A DNA stretch of 29,313 bases, taken from Lasiosphaeria ovina. Lineage: Eukaryota > Ascomycota > Sordariomycetes > Sordariales > Lasiosphaeriaceae. Numbering within the stretch: position 1 is the stretch's first letter; every line of letters begins with the position of its first letter. Made by a program: the position numbers and the translations under genes. The stretch lies in the NCBI GenBank assembly GCA_033439765.1, contig JAULSN010000020.1:1-29313 (forward strand). The letters are read 5' to 3'. The notes beneath the pieces were generated by a model. It was given only the letters and a program-made list of their open reading frames with translations. It had not been told where the DNA came from and did not search any database. Positions 11,046-21,267 of the stretch are shown piece by piece.

Positions 11046-11800
11046 TCACAGCTTCTTCGAGAAATGGACTCTAAACTTCTTGTTTGCGCGATCTGCCGAC
11101 CGAAACTGGAACTGATCGCCGTGGATCTCGAATACCATATTCTGCGGGCGATCAGTCTCGTGCTGTTCGGGGGTAGCGGCGGCGGCGCCCTTGGCATCCT
11201 CCGCGCCCGGGGCTCTGCTTGCCACCTCGTGCGTCCACAGCGGGCACCTCGAACCGGAACACGGTGCCCTCCTTGGGCACGAGCTTGAGCGTATTCTTCT
11301 TGGTGACGATGTCAAAGGCGAACTTGGAGTCCTTGACGACGATGCCCTTGATGCCGACGCGGCTGACGCAGCCGCTGCGCACGACCCTCGACGCCGGCGC
11401 CGTGGTAGTCGGCGCTGGTGAGCTTGGCCGCCGCGCCCTCGCCGCCCGTGTAGATTTCGCCGCCCAGGATCTCGCGGATGTAACCCAACCAGAGGTTGTG
11501 CAGCGGCTCGAACAGGGCGTACTTCTGGCCCTCGCGCGGCACGTCGTAGAGGCCGAGCTTGCGGCGCTGCGCCGCCGACAGCGGCTTCGGCTTGAGCGCC
11601 TTCTTGCGCTGCTGCTTCTTCTTCTCGCGCTCGCGCTGCCGTGCCGCGCGCGCGTCCGAGGGCGGCGGGGACGACGGCGTGAGGAAGAGCGGCCGGTGCT
11701 GGATCTTTTCCGTGAAGATTCGGTTTGCCTCGTCTGGTGTGTGCGCTCGCGCTAGAAGCGCCGCAGCAACTGACTGGTCTTTTTTCCCCTTGGCTTCCAT
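11046..11800 (-). CDS. POP4: RNase P/MRP protein subunit POP4 (Rpp29)
   Basis: Pop4/Rpp29 is a core protein of nuclear RNase P (tRNA 5' processing) and RNase MRP (rRNA processing) and is essential in yeast. The N-terminal part is helical and basic, with a Lys/Arg-rich stretch (REREKKKQQRKKALKPKP) that can serve as nuclear localisation. The Rpp29 Sm-like fold follows: LWLGYIREILGG, TSADYHGA, VVRSGCVSRVGIKGIVV, FDIVTKKNTLKLVPKEG, VFRFEVP, and a C-terminal FEIHGDQFQFRSADRANKKF ending HFSKKL. Two single-base gains break the frame: an extra G (coding strand) near 11388 in the VEVVRSG region and an extra C near 11253 after FEVP. Removing both in concept gives about 250 residues, normal for fungal members. 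ATG 11800 starts MEAKGKKDQ. Upstream in-frame sequence exists, but this Met is the natural start. Because the gene is essential in yeast, the slips are likely base-call errors. Confidence 0.9.
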
Positions 11801-12497
11801 AACGAGTGAGTAAGCGATCTGCACTTGGCGAGTCGGGGCTACTGCGTATTTCTCGGTCGCAAGTTTGAGGGATTGGGATTTCGCGATGACTTTTTTCGTT
11901 TTCCTTTCGGATTTGGATTTGGATTTGGATCTGAAGATTTCAAGCCTTCCGCGGATTTAATTCGGCAGGCTGCACCAGCTGGGATGCCGCCGGCAGCTTG
12001 GGTGCCACAGCGCTTTCCTCAGCCTGGCTAACGCAGACCTCGGCTCCTCTTCCCCGCGTTGCCATCCCCAGGCTCTCCACTACCCGACCCCTGTCCCCCA
12101 GGCCTACCGCATGGCTGCCCCAGGCGATTGGAGGCTGTCATTGGCCTGTAGCTCCCGAGAGATGGGGGCTGGGAACATCGGAAAGCATCGCCTCAACGAG
12201 GTGTGACCGGCGGCTCTTCGATCACAAGCTTGTGGTCGGCCTAACCCAGGCCTGCATCACGCGCGCTAAGGCAGACTTCAACGTCTTCGCTCGAAGATGA
12301 AGTCATGACAGCCTCTCCCAGGTCCCTCTAAAGCCACAGCACACGGCACCGCACAGCGCAACGCGTCTTTCCATCTGTACATCAGGTACAGCACTCTCAG
12401 CGCCAATCGAGAACTGGACGTGGCCGACAATATTGGGAGGACAGCCGACGAATGCCGCCGCCCAAGAAGCCATCGCCCCACACCACCGCCGCCTGCC
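11801..12497. promoter_or_regulatory. divergent promoter between POP4 and the acyltransferase
   Basis: The two genes point away from each other with 697 bp between their start codons. The POP4 side carries a GGATTT hexamer repeated about 3.7 times (11909-11930) in a T-rich block near 11890-11945. No clear TATA box is visible. No gene is supported in this interval. Confidence 0.45.
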
Positions 12498-15253
12498 ATG
12501 GCCGACGGCGGAGACTCGGCGCCCGACTTGCGCATCCAGGGCGACAGCATTACGCTTCAGCCCAGTGGGTTTGTGGCGCCGCCAGAAGCGGTCCGCGGTG
12601 GAGAGAAGGAGGAGGCGCTGATGAAGCACATGGCTCGTTTTCGATCCGAGCCGTTGCAGTACGTTGTCTCCTAGCTTCCGCGCGGCCCCCTTCCTCCCGC
12701 TGTATCTGTCTTGTCATGCCTACTTCTCCCGAGCCGGGCGCCGCGCCCTCGGCCATCTCGTTTGTCCCCTCAACTGACCCGACATGGTCCAGGTTCCTCC
12801 GCGAAGTCTCCCTCTACGTGTCAGGTACCGGTTGGCGCGCCTACGACGATGTCATCGGCCAGCCCATCTTCTACTCGGGCTTCTCGGAGCACATGAAGTC
12901 CCTCGTCATGTCCGCCGCGCTTCTCCAGACCAAGATATCACAGCTGGCCGACATGCGTATCGCCGTCGAGGAGAAGGAAGGCTTGCTCAACAAGCACGAC
13001 AAGGAGTTCCAGACGAAGCGCGCCCGCCGCCGCGCCGTCCTAGTCCAGAGCCTCCAGGAGGTTGCCGAGAATCTCACGGACAACATGATCTGCAAGTTCG
13101 AGAGCAAGACCTTCATCCGAGGCACCTACTACGTGGTAACACAGCTGCTCTTGAGGGCGTACCACCAGGGCATCCATGTGTCGAGCGAGGAGGTGTTGCG
13201 CCTCCGGAGCGTGGCTGAGGAGGCGGCGAGAAAGAAGCAGAGCATCATTTTCCTGCCGTGCCATCGGTCACACGTCGACTATGTCTCGCTGCAGCTTCTC
13301 TGCTACCGCCTGGGCCTTGCGCTTCCGGTTGTGGTTGCCGGAGATAACCTGAATTTTCCAATTGTTGGGAACATTTTACAACACGCTGGTAAGTCTCTAA
13401 AACTCATCCATACTGTCTATCGCAGTCGCTTACGTCGAACCAGGTGCCATGTATATCCGCCGATCGTTTGGAGACGACCAGCTCTACACAACTTTAGTAC
13501 AGGCATATATCGACGCGCTGTTACAGGGAGGCTACAACTTGGAGTGCTTCATCGAAGGTGGGCGGTCACGAACGGGGAAGTTGCTGCCACCCAAGTTTGG
13601 CATCCTCAGCTTTGTCATCGACAGCCTCCTTTCCGGCCGCATTGAAGATGCAGTAATCTGCCCGGTGAGCACCCAGTACGACAAAGTCGTCGAGACCGAA
13701 GGCTACGTCACCGAGCTGCTAGGGGTCCCGAAGAAGAAGGAGAACCTGGCCGACTTTCTGTCTGGGGGCTCGAGCATGCTTTCGCTCAGGCTGGGGAGGG
13801 TCGACGTGCGTTTCCATGAGCCGTGGAGTCTCAGGGGGTTCGTCAATGAGCAGATCGCCCGGCTCTCCAAGGTGCCGTCAGCGATCAACATCGACTGGAA
13901 GGACACCAAGAATGCCTTGGTTCGCCAGAAGCTGCTCCGGGTCCTCGGGTACAAGGTGCTGGCCGACATCAACGACGTCTCGGTAGTGATGCCTACCGCC
14001 CTGATAGGGACTGTGCTCCTCACCCTCCGAGGCCGAGGTGTCGGGAGAACGGAGCTGATTCGCCGCGTCGAGTGGCTAACCGACCGAGTCCGGGCGAAAG
14101 GGGGGCGAGTGGCCCATTTCGGCAATGCGCCCCTGTCCGAAGTCGTCGAGCGCGGCCTGGAGGTTCTCGGGAAAGACCTGGTCGGCGTTGTTGGCGGGCT
14201 CGCAGAGCCCACGTATTACGCCGTCGACCGGTTCCAGCTGTCGTTTTACCGGAACATGACCATTCATCTTTTCATCTCTGAAGCGCTCGTTGCGGCGGCC
14301 CTTTACAACCCGCGTCAAACAGGGTGGTGGACCATCGAACCAGGATATCCCGTTCAAAGACCTCCACGACCAGGTCCTGTTCCTCTCATCACTCTTCCGC
14401 GGCGAGTTCATATACTCTGGCGAGGGCCTGGCCATGAACTTGGAAAAGACACTGGCTGGTTTGGAGGCAGATAATGTGATTCTCATCGAACGCGATGAGG
14501 AAGGCACCATTACAAAGGTGGGCCTCTCGGACGCTGAAAGGGCCGCCGGGCGAGAAAACTACGACTTCTACTGCTTCCTGATCTGGCCATTCATCGAAGC
14601 CAGCTGGCTGGCGGCGGTGTCGCTCATGGGCCTGAGCCCGCCTCTGGGCCAGAAAGAGGATATCTGGATCCAGCTGTCCAAGGCCCAAAACAGCGCGCAA
14701 CTGGTAAGTGCTTAGCCGTAATATCTCTGTCGACACTTTACGAAGTCCTCGCTAACGCCGATTTTGCATAGCTCGGCAAGACGCTCTACCACCAGGGCGA
14801 CCTCAGCTACTTCGAGGCCGTCAACAAGGAGACGCTCAAGAACTCGTTCCAGCGCTTCCAGGAAGAGGGCATCATCCAGGTGGTCAAGTCGAAAGACGCC
14901 AAGATCCCTCCGCGCCTGCGGCTCGCGCCCGAGTGGCGGCCGGCCCGCGACGACATGACGGGCAACCTGATCGCGTCGGGCCGCCTGTGGGACTTCACCG
15001 AGAAAATCGCGTCCAGCCGCCGCGAGGGCAAGAACCGCCGCGACGGCGCCACCGTCAGCACCGCGTCGTACGCCTCACCGACGACCTCGGCCGCAACCTG
15101 TTCGAGGACGCCGTCAAGAAGCCCGACACCAAGGGAAAGGGCAAGGGCGTCTTCGCCCCGCCCACGCTCAGTCGCGAGGAGGCTAGGAGCCTGGACAAGA
15201 CGGTCAGCGAGCAGAAGCGGCGCCGCACGTTTGAGAATAGGGCGCATCTGTAG
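12498..15253 (+). CDS. DHAPAT/GPAT-family acyltransferase (PlsB-like)
   Basis: It transfers an acyl chain to glycerol-3-phosphate or dihydroxyacetone phosphate, the first step of glycerolipid or ether-lipid synthesis. The exons are 12498-12658, 12793-13388, 13444-14703 and 14772-15253. The introns have donors GTACGT, GTAAGT and GTAAGT, with branch sites CTGAC, CTTAC and CTAAC. The acyltransferase motifs are in order: CHRSHVDY at about 210-217 (H-x4-D), GAMYIRRSFGDD from 253, FIEGGRSRTGK at 288-298 and CPVSTQYD at 325-332. A long C-terminal domain follows (QLSKAQNSAQL, LGKTLYHQGDLSYFEAVN). Two slips, a gain of A near 14307 (before TRVKQGGG) and a loss near 15060 (before RLTDDLGRNLF), cancel in length and leave 832 residues. 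The protein ends RAHL. AHL fits the PTS1 peroxisomal signal pattern, matching the peroxisomal DHAPAT branch. Substrate preference is inferred. The start ATG has a GCCATGG context. Confidence 0.9.
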
Positions 15254-15862
15254 ACATGTTTTGCTGGGGGGATTAATGCAGTCATGTCATGTTGTCATGT
15301 GGTCATGTCAGGTGTGCAGCAGTGGAAGAAGACTCGGTTTCTCGTATTACGAGACGTGGGAGTTGGATTGGACTGGGCCTAGAGGTACACAGCACTAAGG
15401 AGTCGGAAGAGAAGAAGAGCGTGTACATACGGAATGCGTACATATATATAGCCGTTGGGTATACATTATAGACTATGGGACAGCGCGAGGGATTCCTCAT
15501 CTCGCATCGCGTGGATGGTTTTGTCAATTATGAAGAGATGGAAGTACCCAATCAGGGGCCCAACTTTTGGAAGGCAACTTGGTTTCTTTTTCTCTCTAGG
15601 CTCGTCTTACTAACAATGTTCGACTTGAAACGTTGTGTTCTTATTGAAAACTTTTGGACGACAAGCAAGTTTTACCGATGCCGAAAGTTGGGTCACCCCT
15701 TAGTGGACGTCGGTTCCTCAAAGTGTAGAGCAAATCAATCAAGGACAGGCAACGAACCCTCTCCAGTAGGCAAACTTGGGTGGGTGGCAGGCAGCGTGTA
15801 ATCACGGCTTCTCTACGTTATTTTTATTCGCGTTCCATTTCACGCTATAAATAGTTAGGCAG
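15254..15862. other. convergent intergenic region
   Basis: The acyltransferase (+) and ASA1 (-) both end here. Just past the acyltransferase stop lies a degenerate GTCATGT run (15281-15310, four copies), probably in the 3' UTR. The rest is AT-richer and holds no supported gene. Confidence 0.5.
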
Positions 15863-17478
15863 CTAGAATATGTCCCACAGGCTGACCTTGCCGTCCTTGC
15901 TGCCGGCGGCAAGCCAGTGCGCCGTTTTTGCTTGGCGGATGCGCTTATCGCGAACCGTCAGCGCGACGAGCTTGGGCACGAGCGTACCGCTGCTTCTCCC
16001 GCCGCCCTGCACCTGTGTCTGGACCTCCCCAGAGCTGTTGTCAGGATTGGCGGTCGCGCGGGGAGGCGTGGGGGTCTCGGTGATCTCGGCTTCCTCGTCT
16101 CCGTCTCCGCCTCCCGCCCCTGGCTCGATTTCGGCAAAGGCGGCGGCGTAGCAACCCGTCTGATGCCACTTGAGCACGGCGAGCTCCTTCAGCGTCTTGG
16201 CCGAGTACACGCGAATCTTGGCGTCCCAGCCGCAGTGGCAAACACGCGCCCGTCAGACCGCACCCTCAAACTCTGCTGGCCCGAGTGCTTGGTGTTGGAC
16301 ACCTTTAGCGGCGTAGCCGCAACATAAACCTGTGTTTGTTGGAGCTGGGCCGTAGTGGCGCCGGCGGCGGGCGCCGGAGCGGCCCGAGCTTCCTGTGCTA
16401 GCGCTGCCGAGAGAGCTTCGTTGTTGCTTACTGCTGCTGCTGCTGCTGTGCCTTGCTTGTTATCATTGCTAGCGCCCTGCATGGTCGCGGCGGCAGTCGT
16501 ACCGTGGCCAACCGGAATTGGGTCCGGTAGTGGATGTTTTGGCAATCACTGAGTCCGCGCTCGATGTCAGGAAGTAGTCTCGGCCGGGGGAGATATCCAG
16601 GGACAGAACAGGCTGCGAGTGGCTCTTTGCCTGGTACTTGGGCATCCAGCGGCGGAGACTGCCGTCAAAACTGGGCCACAATCGCCACGCCCGTTCTCAT
16701 AGCCGGCAACCAGAGTCAGACTCTCGCCCTGGAGTAGAGGGCCAAGGCCATGACCATGCCGTTTTTGTCGCCCAGTCTTACCGTGTGGAGCCGGCTCTGG
16801 GAGGGCAAGTGGAAAATGTCAATCTTCGCGGCGTTAGCTGTGGCTGTCTATGACCAAGTTAGACTGATGTGAAGATGAAACGAAAGTCAGCTCACAGCTT
16901 CAGATGCAAGCGTGTTAGGGACTGCAATCAGTATTTCGGGACGTTCAGAACTATCGGGGCCTAGCATCGGCGCGGCGGGGCAATGGGCAAAAGAGCAGAA
17001 GTTCATGGTGTTGACCTCGAGCATGTGCAGGATCCATGGCTGTGGCCGAGGTTCCGGAGACGAGTCCAGCGGCAGGCAAGTGCTCAGCCGAGGCTCGTCA
17101 TCGGCAGCGAGCTTCCATGCGATAAGCTTGTTGTCCCTTCCATGTCTATAATGGCATGGATAAAAGGTCGGGTCTCAGTATCTCGGTGATAGCTTCGCGG
17201 CACAGCGAAGTGGGAGGGCGGCACGGAACACAGCGTCGGGGAGACAACGTACGTTATGACTGAGTCAACACCCCAGCCCACGACTCCGAGTATTCAACCG
17301 GCGTGGGCTTGCCAGACAGCGCGGGGTCTCATGATGGTGAGATCCCAGACGACGACGAAGCCCTCGGCATCAGCCGTGAGGAGGCGCTCATTGGCGCGCA
17401 CAAAGGCTGCGGCGTGGACTTGGGCCTTGTGTCCCGCAGGATCGACTTTGGCTGCGCCGGCCGCGCGTCAGTCGCCAT
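15863..17478 (-). CDS. ASA1: ASTRA-associated WD40 protein ASA1, lesioned as read
   Basis: Asa1 is a WD-repeat subunit of the ASTRA/TTT assembly that supports maturation of PIKK kinases. The exons are 17478-17253, 17145-16896 and 16847-15863. The donors are GTACGT and GTGAGC and both acceptors are TAG. The protein starts [17 protein letters not shown]. It continues with [108 protein letters not shown] and a final [13 protein letters not shown], all typical of the family. Low-complexity Ala/Gln/Gly inserts lie between the last blades. Lesions are losses near 17434, 16731 and 16230, gains near 16690, 16667 and 16537, and an in-frame TGA at 17296-17294. Gains and losses balance, leaving 1461 nt (486 codons). 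The orthologue is essential in yeast, so base error is likelier than decay. The TGA is the hardest lesion to explain that way. Confidence 0.85.
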
Positions 17479-20400
17479 CGCTCATTCAAAATGCAAGGAC
17501 AACGGCAAGCAGCTAGCAGGTGAATGCCGGTGCCAGTAATGGCCATTGCTCGGAGGTTTCCTCCGTCGATCACACGCCGAGGAACCGAAGTGGATGGATG
17601 GCGCGGGAGGGAAGGGAGAATTGGATGCTGACTGCTGACCGCGGGCACATAACGTTACATACCTTAAAATTCGTTGACGGCTGACAGTGCCGGAGCCCCA
17701 GGGGTTCGCGCCACAGCACTCCATAACCCTACCAAGGCTTCTGGGTTAGGTGCTCCATGTGGGGGACGGGCTGTAGACCGGACGGAGTGGTGTGTTGTCC
17801 CAAACCAGCCTCAACGTCACCTGGCAATTGATCCAAGTGCAGGAACTTCCAATGAAGCCTTCCAGAACAACAGCGGGCTTCGTGATTCAGCGGCCACCCG
17901 CTAAAAGCTGCCCGTCGACATGGCTTCAAATACTTTGCGGCTTCGACTCGGTGTTGCATACAGATAGTAGGCGATAATCACGAAAATACGGCAATTGATC
18001 CTCCCGCTGAAACTTCCCGATTGTCACTGGCAGCTCCCTCTTGCCCGGACAGGACATCGATGGTTTGCATACCTTACCTGCCTTGCCTGCCTAGGTATCC
18101 ACCACTCCTTACATACAACCTAATTATGGATTTCCAACCCATTTGGGCAGGAGCGGTGGTTTGTCTTTGGACCCCATTGCTCTTGCTTGCCTTCATTGTG
18201 TGACAGGTGACAAATGTCCAAGTAGGCAGGCGCCCTGAAATGGAGGGATTCCCCGGGCCCGACGCTTTGGGGGCCGATTCCAGGACTTAGCTTATCTCCA
18301 GGGGTTGCATCTCGCAGAGTCCAGACCTCTTCCTTTTTTCCACGCCCTCAACACATTCGACGTGATGGCCCCATCCGACGTCAGCGAAGACGGGAGCATA
18401 GCTGCTCCTAGCTTCCCCTTGCTCGGGCACGCCGGCGACAAAGCAAGCAAAAAGGCAAGGCGGGTCTTGGCGTACAAGACAGAAGCATCAGCACTACGGA
18501 ATACTGGGTCCCTTGGCACAAATTGGGAGCGACACCAAAATTCCATGCTTCTGCCCTCTAGTCCTGCATCACCATCGGCTATGTTTCAGTGCTGCAAGAG
18601 GAAGGGACCATCATTACAGAGTAAATCCTACCTTAGTGAGTGTGGCATGTAGGGCAATTTACATGCATTCATAAGGTATGGATGTATGTAACCAATATGC
18701 TGTCTTGTATGGACATTAACACTCCCGTCGGCAATCGCGGACTGGCCCCTGCGAACACCTTACTGCACATGGCCCGCTCCGCGGTGCAGTATTCACTTCC
18801 GGAGTCTGAACATACATACGTACCCATCTCACTTGCCTTACCTATCCGCCTCGCCGTATGTTCCAACGGCACATGGCACAGCACAGGGGTTTCAACAGGC
18901 CGCAAGACAAGTTGCAGACCAATCACGAGTCATACATTGGCGGAGTTACACCAGGCCTACGGAGCACCTTACCGGCTGTGGCTGTGGCTGTCCCACGAAT
19001 TCGGTTCTTGGATGGCCGAGGGGCTCTGGCTCTCCTCAGGTCTCAGTCTCTGCCACTGCATCAAATTACATGCACATGGACAAGACTGTGACGCACAATT
19101 TCCAAGTTTGAGCTCCCATTCCGCTGGCCAAGGTGACGCACTATCCTACTGCCACGCATTTGGTATGATGCACACATATCCGTATCTTCTTGATCTCAGG
19201 TTGCTCGTGGGACCAAGCCAATGGAGACAGGTCTTCTGAAGGAAATGTTCCGCCGTTTTTGCAATCCCAACTGGAGTCGAGAAGAGAACGCAACTCGTTC
19301 CTGCTGCTGTCGTGGCAAACAATGCCCATGTACATGGCAAATGCAACATTCTGAAAATCAGAAACGAAACGATCTAGGCTCAATCCCCCCAAATCCCTTC
19401 CATCCGAGCCGGCCTCGGTGTGATGGCCTCGGACGCAGAGGTAACCCTCGAACACGCCAATGCAAGCCTGCGGGACTTGGAGTTACGCAAGAGGCGGGCC
19501 GGGCAAAATCCTGCAAGCCGTTGAAACCGTCGTGTCTTGGTATTTCATTATTGACGAAAAGAGTCGTTTGACTAGATATGCGAGCATTCCAATTGTTCGG
19601 GCGCCCTTTGGTGCAAGTCGGTGATCCAATACATCCTATCTTGGTGCGGGGGATCAAACGGTCCCGAGAAGCCAATGCATGGCTTGATGGCATTTTCAGC
19701 AGAGTGCTGATGCATAATAGAAGCTGCACCGAAGGTTCGATCGACTGAGGCTCTTCTTGAATGTATTCAATGAATGCACTTCAGCAGGTTTAAAACGCCC
19801 GATTGCATGTCATTTGTTCGTGCCTGTTGCTTATAGCATGGCATTTTCCACGCCCGTTCAGGAACATCGCCTGCCACTGGATAACCACACACCCAGGATT
19901 GACACCGAAACTGAAGTCTTGATTCAAGTCATTGGGAAGCGCTTTGACATGCGGCCAGTTCCCCCTTTCTTGCATTTGGGTTTGTCGTTCGGTTCACTGC
20001 TACACTGCGGAGTACCTACTATGTTTGCGACGCTCGAGGCTCGGCGCCGTGAACAGCAACTCAAGCCGAAGCACCCCTCCTTCACCTGCCGCTCGGCACG
20101 CCCAGGACAGGGGGTCATGGCTTTCTGTGGATGTGTGACGACTCCAAAGCGCAACGGCAACGGCTCCTGTTCAATCTTAACAGTTCGCAAGTTGCTAAAT
20201 ATGTCCACGAAAAAGGTTCTTTGCGGCTCATAGCGACCCCAACTAGGGAAGGGGTCGCAGATACCTTCTCGATAGCTTCGATGGGGGCTATAGAACCGGT
20301 TCTTGTCGTTTTGCCTGCCCGCGCCGCTCTACACTCCTGTCAACCTGTAGACAGGCGCTAGCATGACATGCAAGACCTCCAGCTTTCCCCCCTGCAAGTC

Positions 20401-21267
20401 ACACAGCAACCCGTCTGGGCATGGTTCGGTTCTTGGTATGCACTCCGCATCTGTGCTGTGCATATCATCCCTACTCGCAGGCGATCCCATCGCATAGTCA
20501 CACGCCAGACGATTGTGGTTTTGCCAGCGCTGGTCTCTTCAATTGTAAGGGCACTTGAACTTGAACAGGACCTTGAGGCTGCTCGAATTGAGTATTGTGC
20601 GTAGGTATGGATACATATGCTGCACAGTCCCTGTGTATTCAGGTTTTGGGTCAAGGTGTGGGCTGGATAAGGAGCTAATGTAGGGTACCATTAGTGCCGA
20701 AAGCGGGATTTCCAAGTGCCAGAGCGTGCGATTCGACTTGGCTTGTTGGAGTGGCAGACTTCCGGTCCGAGATCAGAGCAGAGGTCTTCAGGGGCCGCGC
20801 GCACATTGGATTGTGTTCCCCCCCCCACATGTCTGGCCTAGGCAGTTGACACCCAACCAAGACACAGTCGCCCGCAGGTACGCCGCTGCAACGCACCTTA
20901 CCCGGGACCTTGCTTTGGCTCTCGACAAATCCTTCTCCTTTTCTTCAAGCAACACCAAATAGGAATATCCAGGTCCCTCGCTGTGAATATGTCCAAGCCG
21001 AACCCAGAACCCTTCGTGGCCAGCAGACAACACTCACTTCGTATATGTGCAGCTACCTTGTCCCTGGTTCAGTCAGGCCTCTTCAAGGACATCTCAGACG
21101 AGGCAGTGATTTTTCGACCCAGTTGACAGGCTACACGCCGGCGCAGTTGACTGGCGCATCCACAACTCCCAGGACCAGGACCTTGTTTATCCCGGCGCCG
21201 GGACAGGCCGGGGACGGAAGCGCTGGCGTCCATAGCGGCTATCGCCCCGGGCTTTGATCTCGGGGCC
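17479..21267. other. long intergenic region, no supported gene
   Basis: This 3.8 kb region lies between the divergent starts of ASA1 and the Zn2Cys6 regulator. It is of middling GC content with many short frames. The longest (18640-19239 and 19757-20233, +) lack domains, compositional bias or splice partners. A C10 run sits near 20819-20828. I saw no tRNA, 5S or transposon protein remnant. Long upstream regions are common for fungal regulators, and an unspliced leader or a non-coding RNA cannot be excluded. Confidence 0.45.

Noticed and set aside
18640..19239. 199-residue plus-strand frame in the long intergenic region
   Set aside because: It has no recognisable domain and no compositional signature of coding DNA, and there are no neighbouring exons; chance is likely.
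19757..20233. 158-residue plus-strand frame upstream of the zinc-cluster gene
   Set aside because: It has no domain, and its base composition is like the surrounding non-coding DNA.
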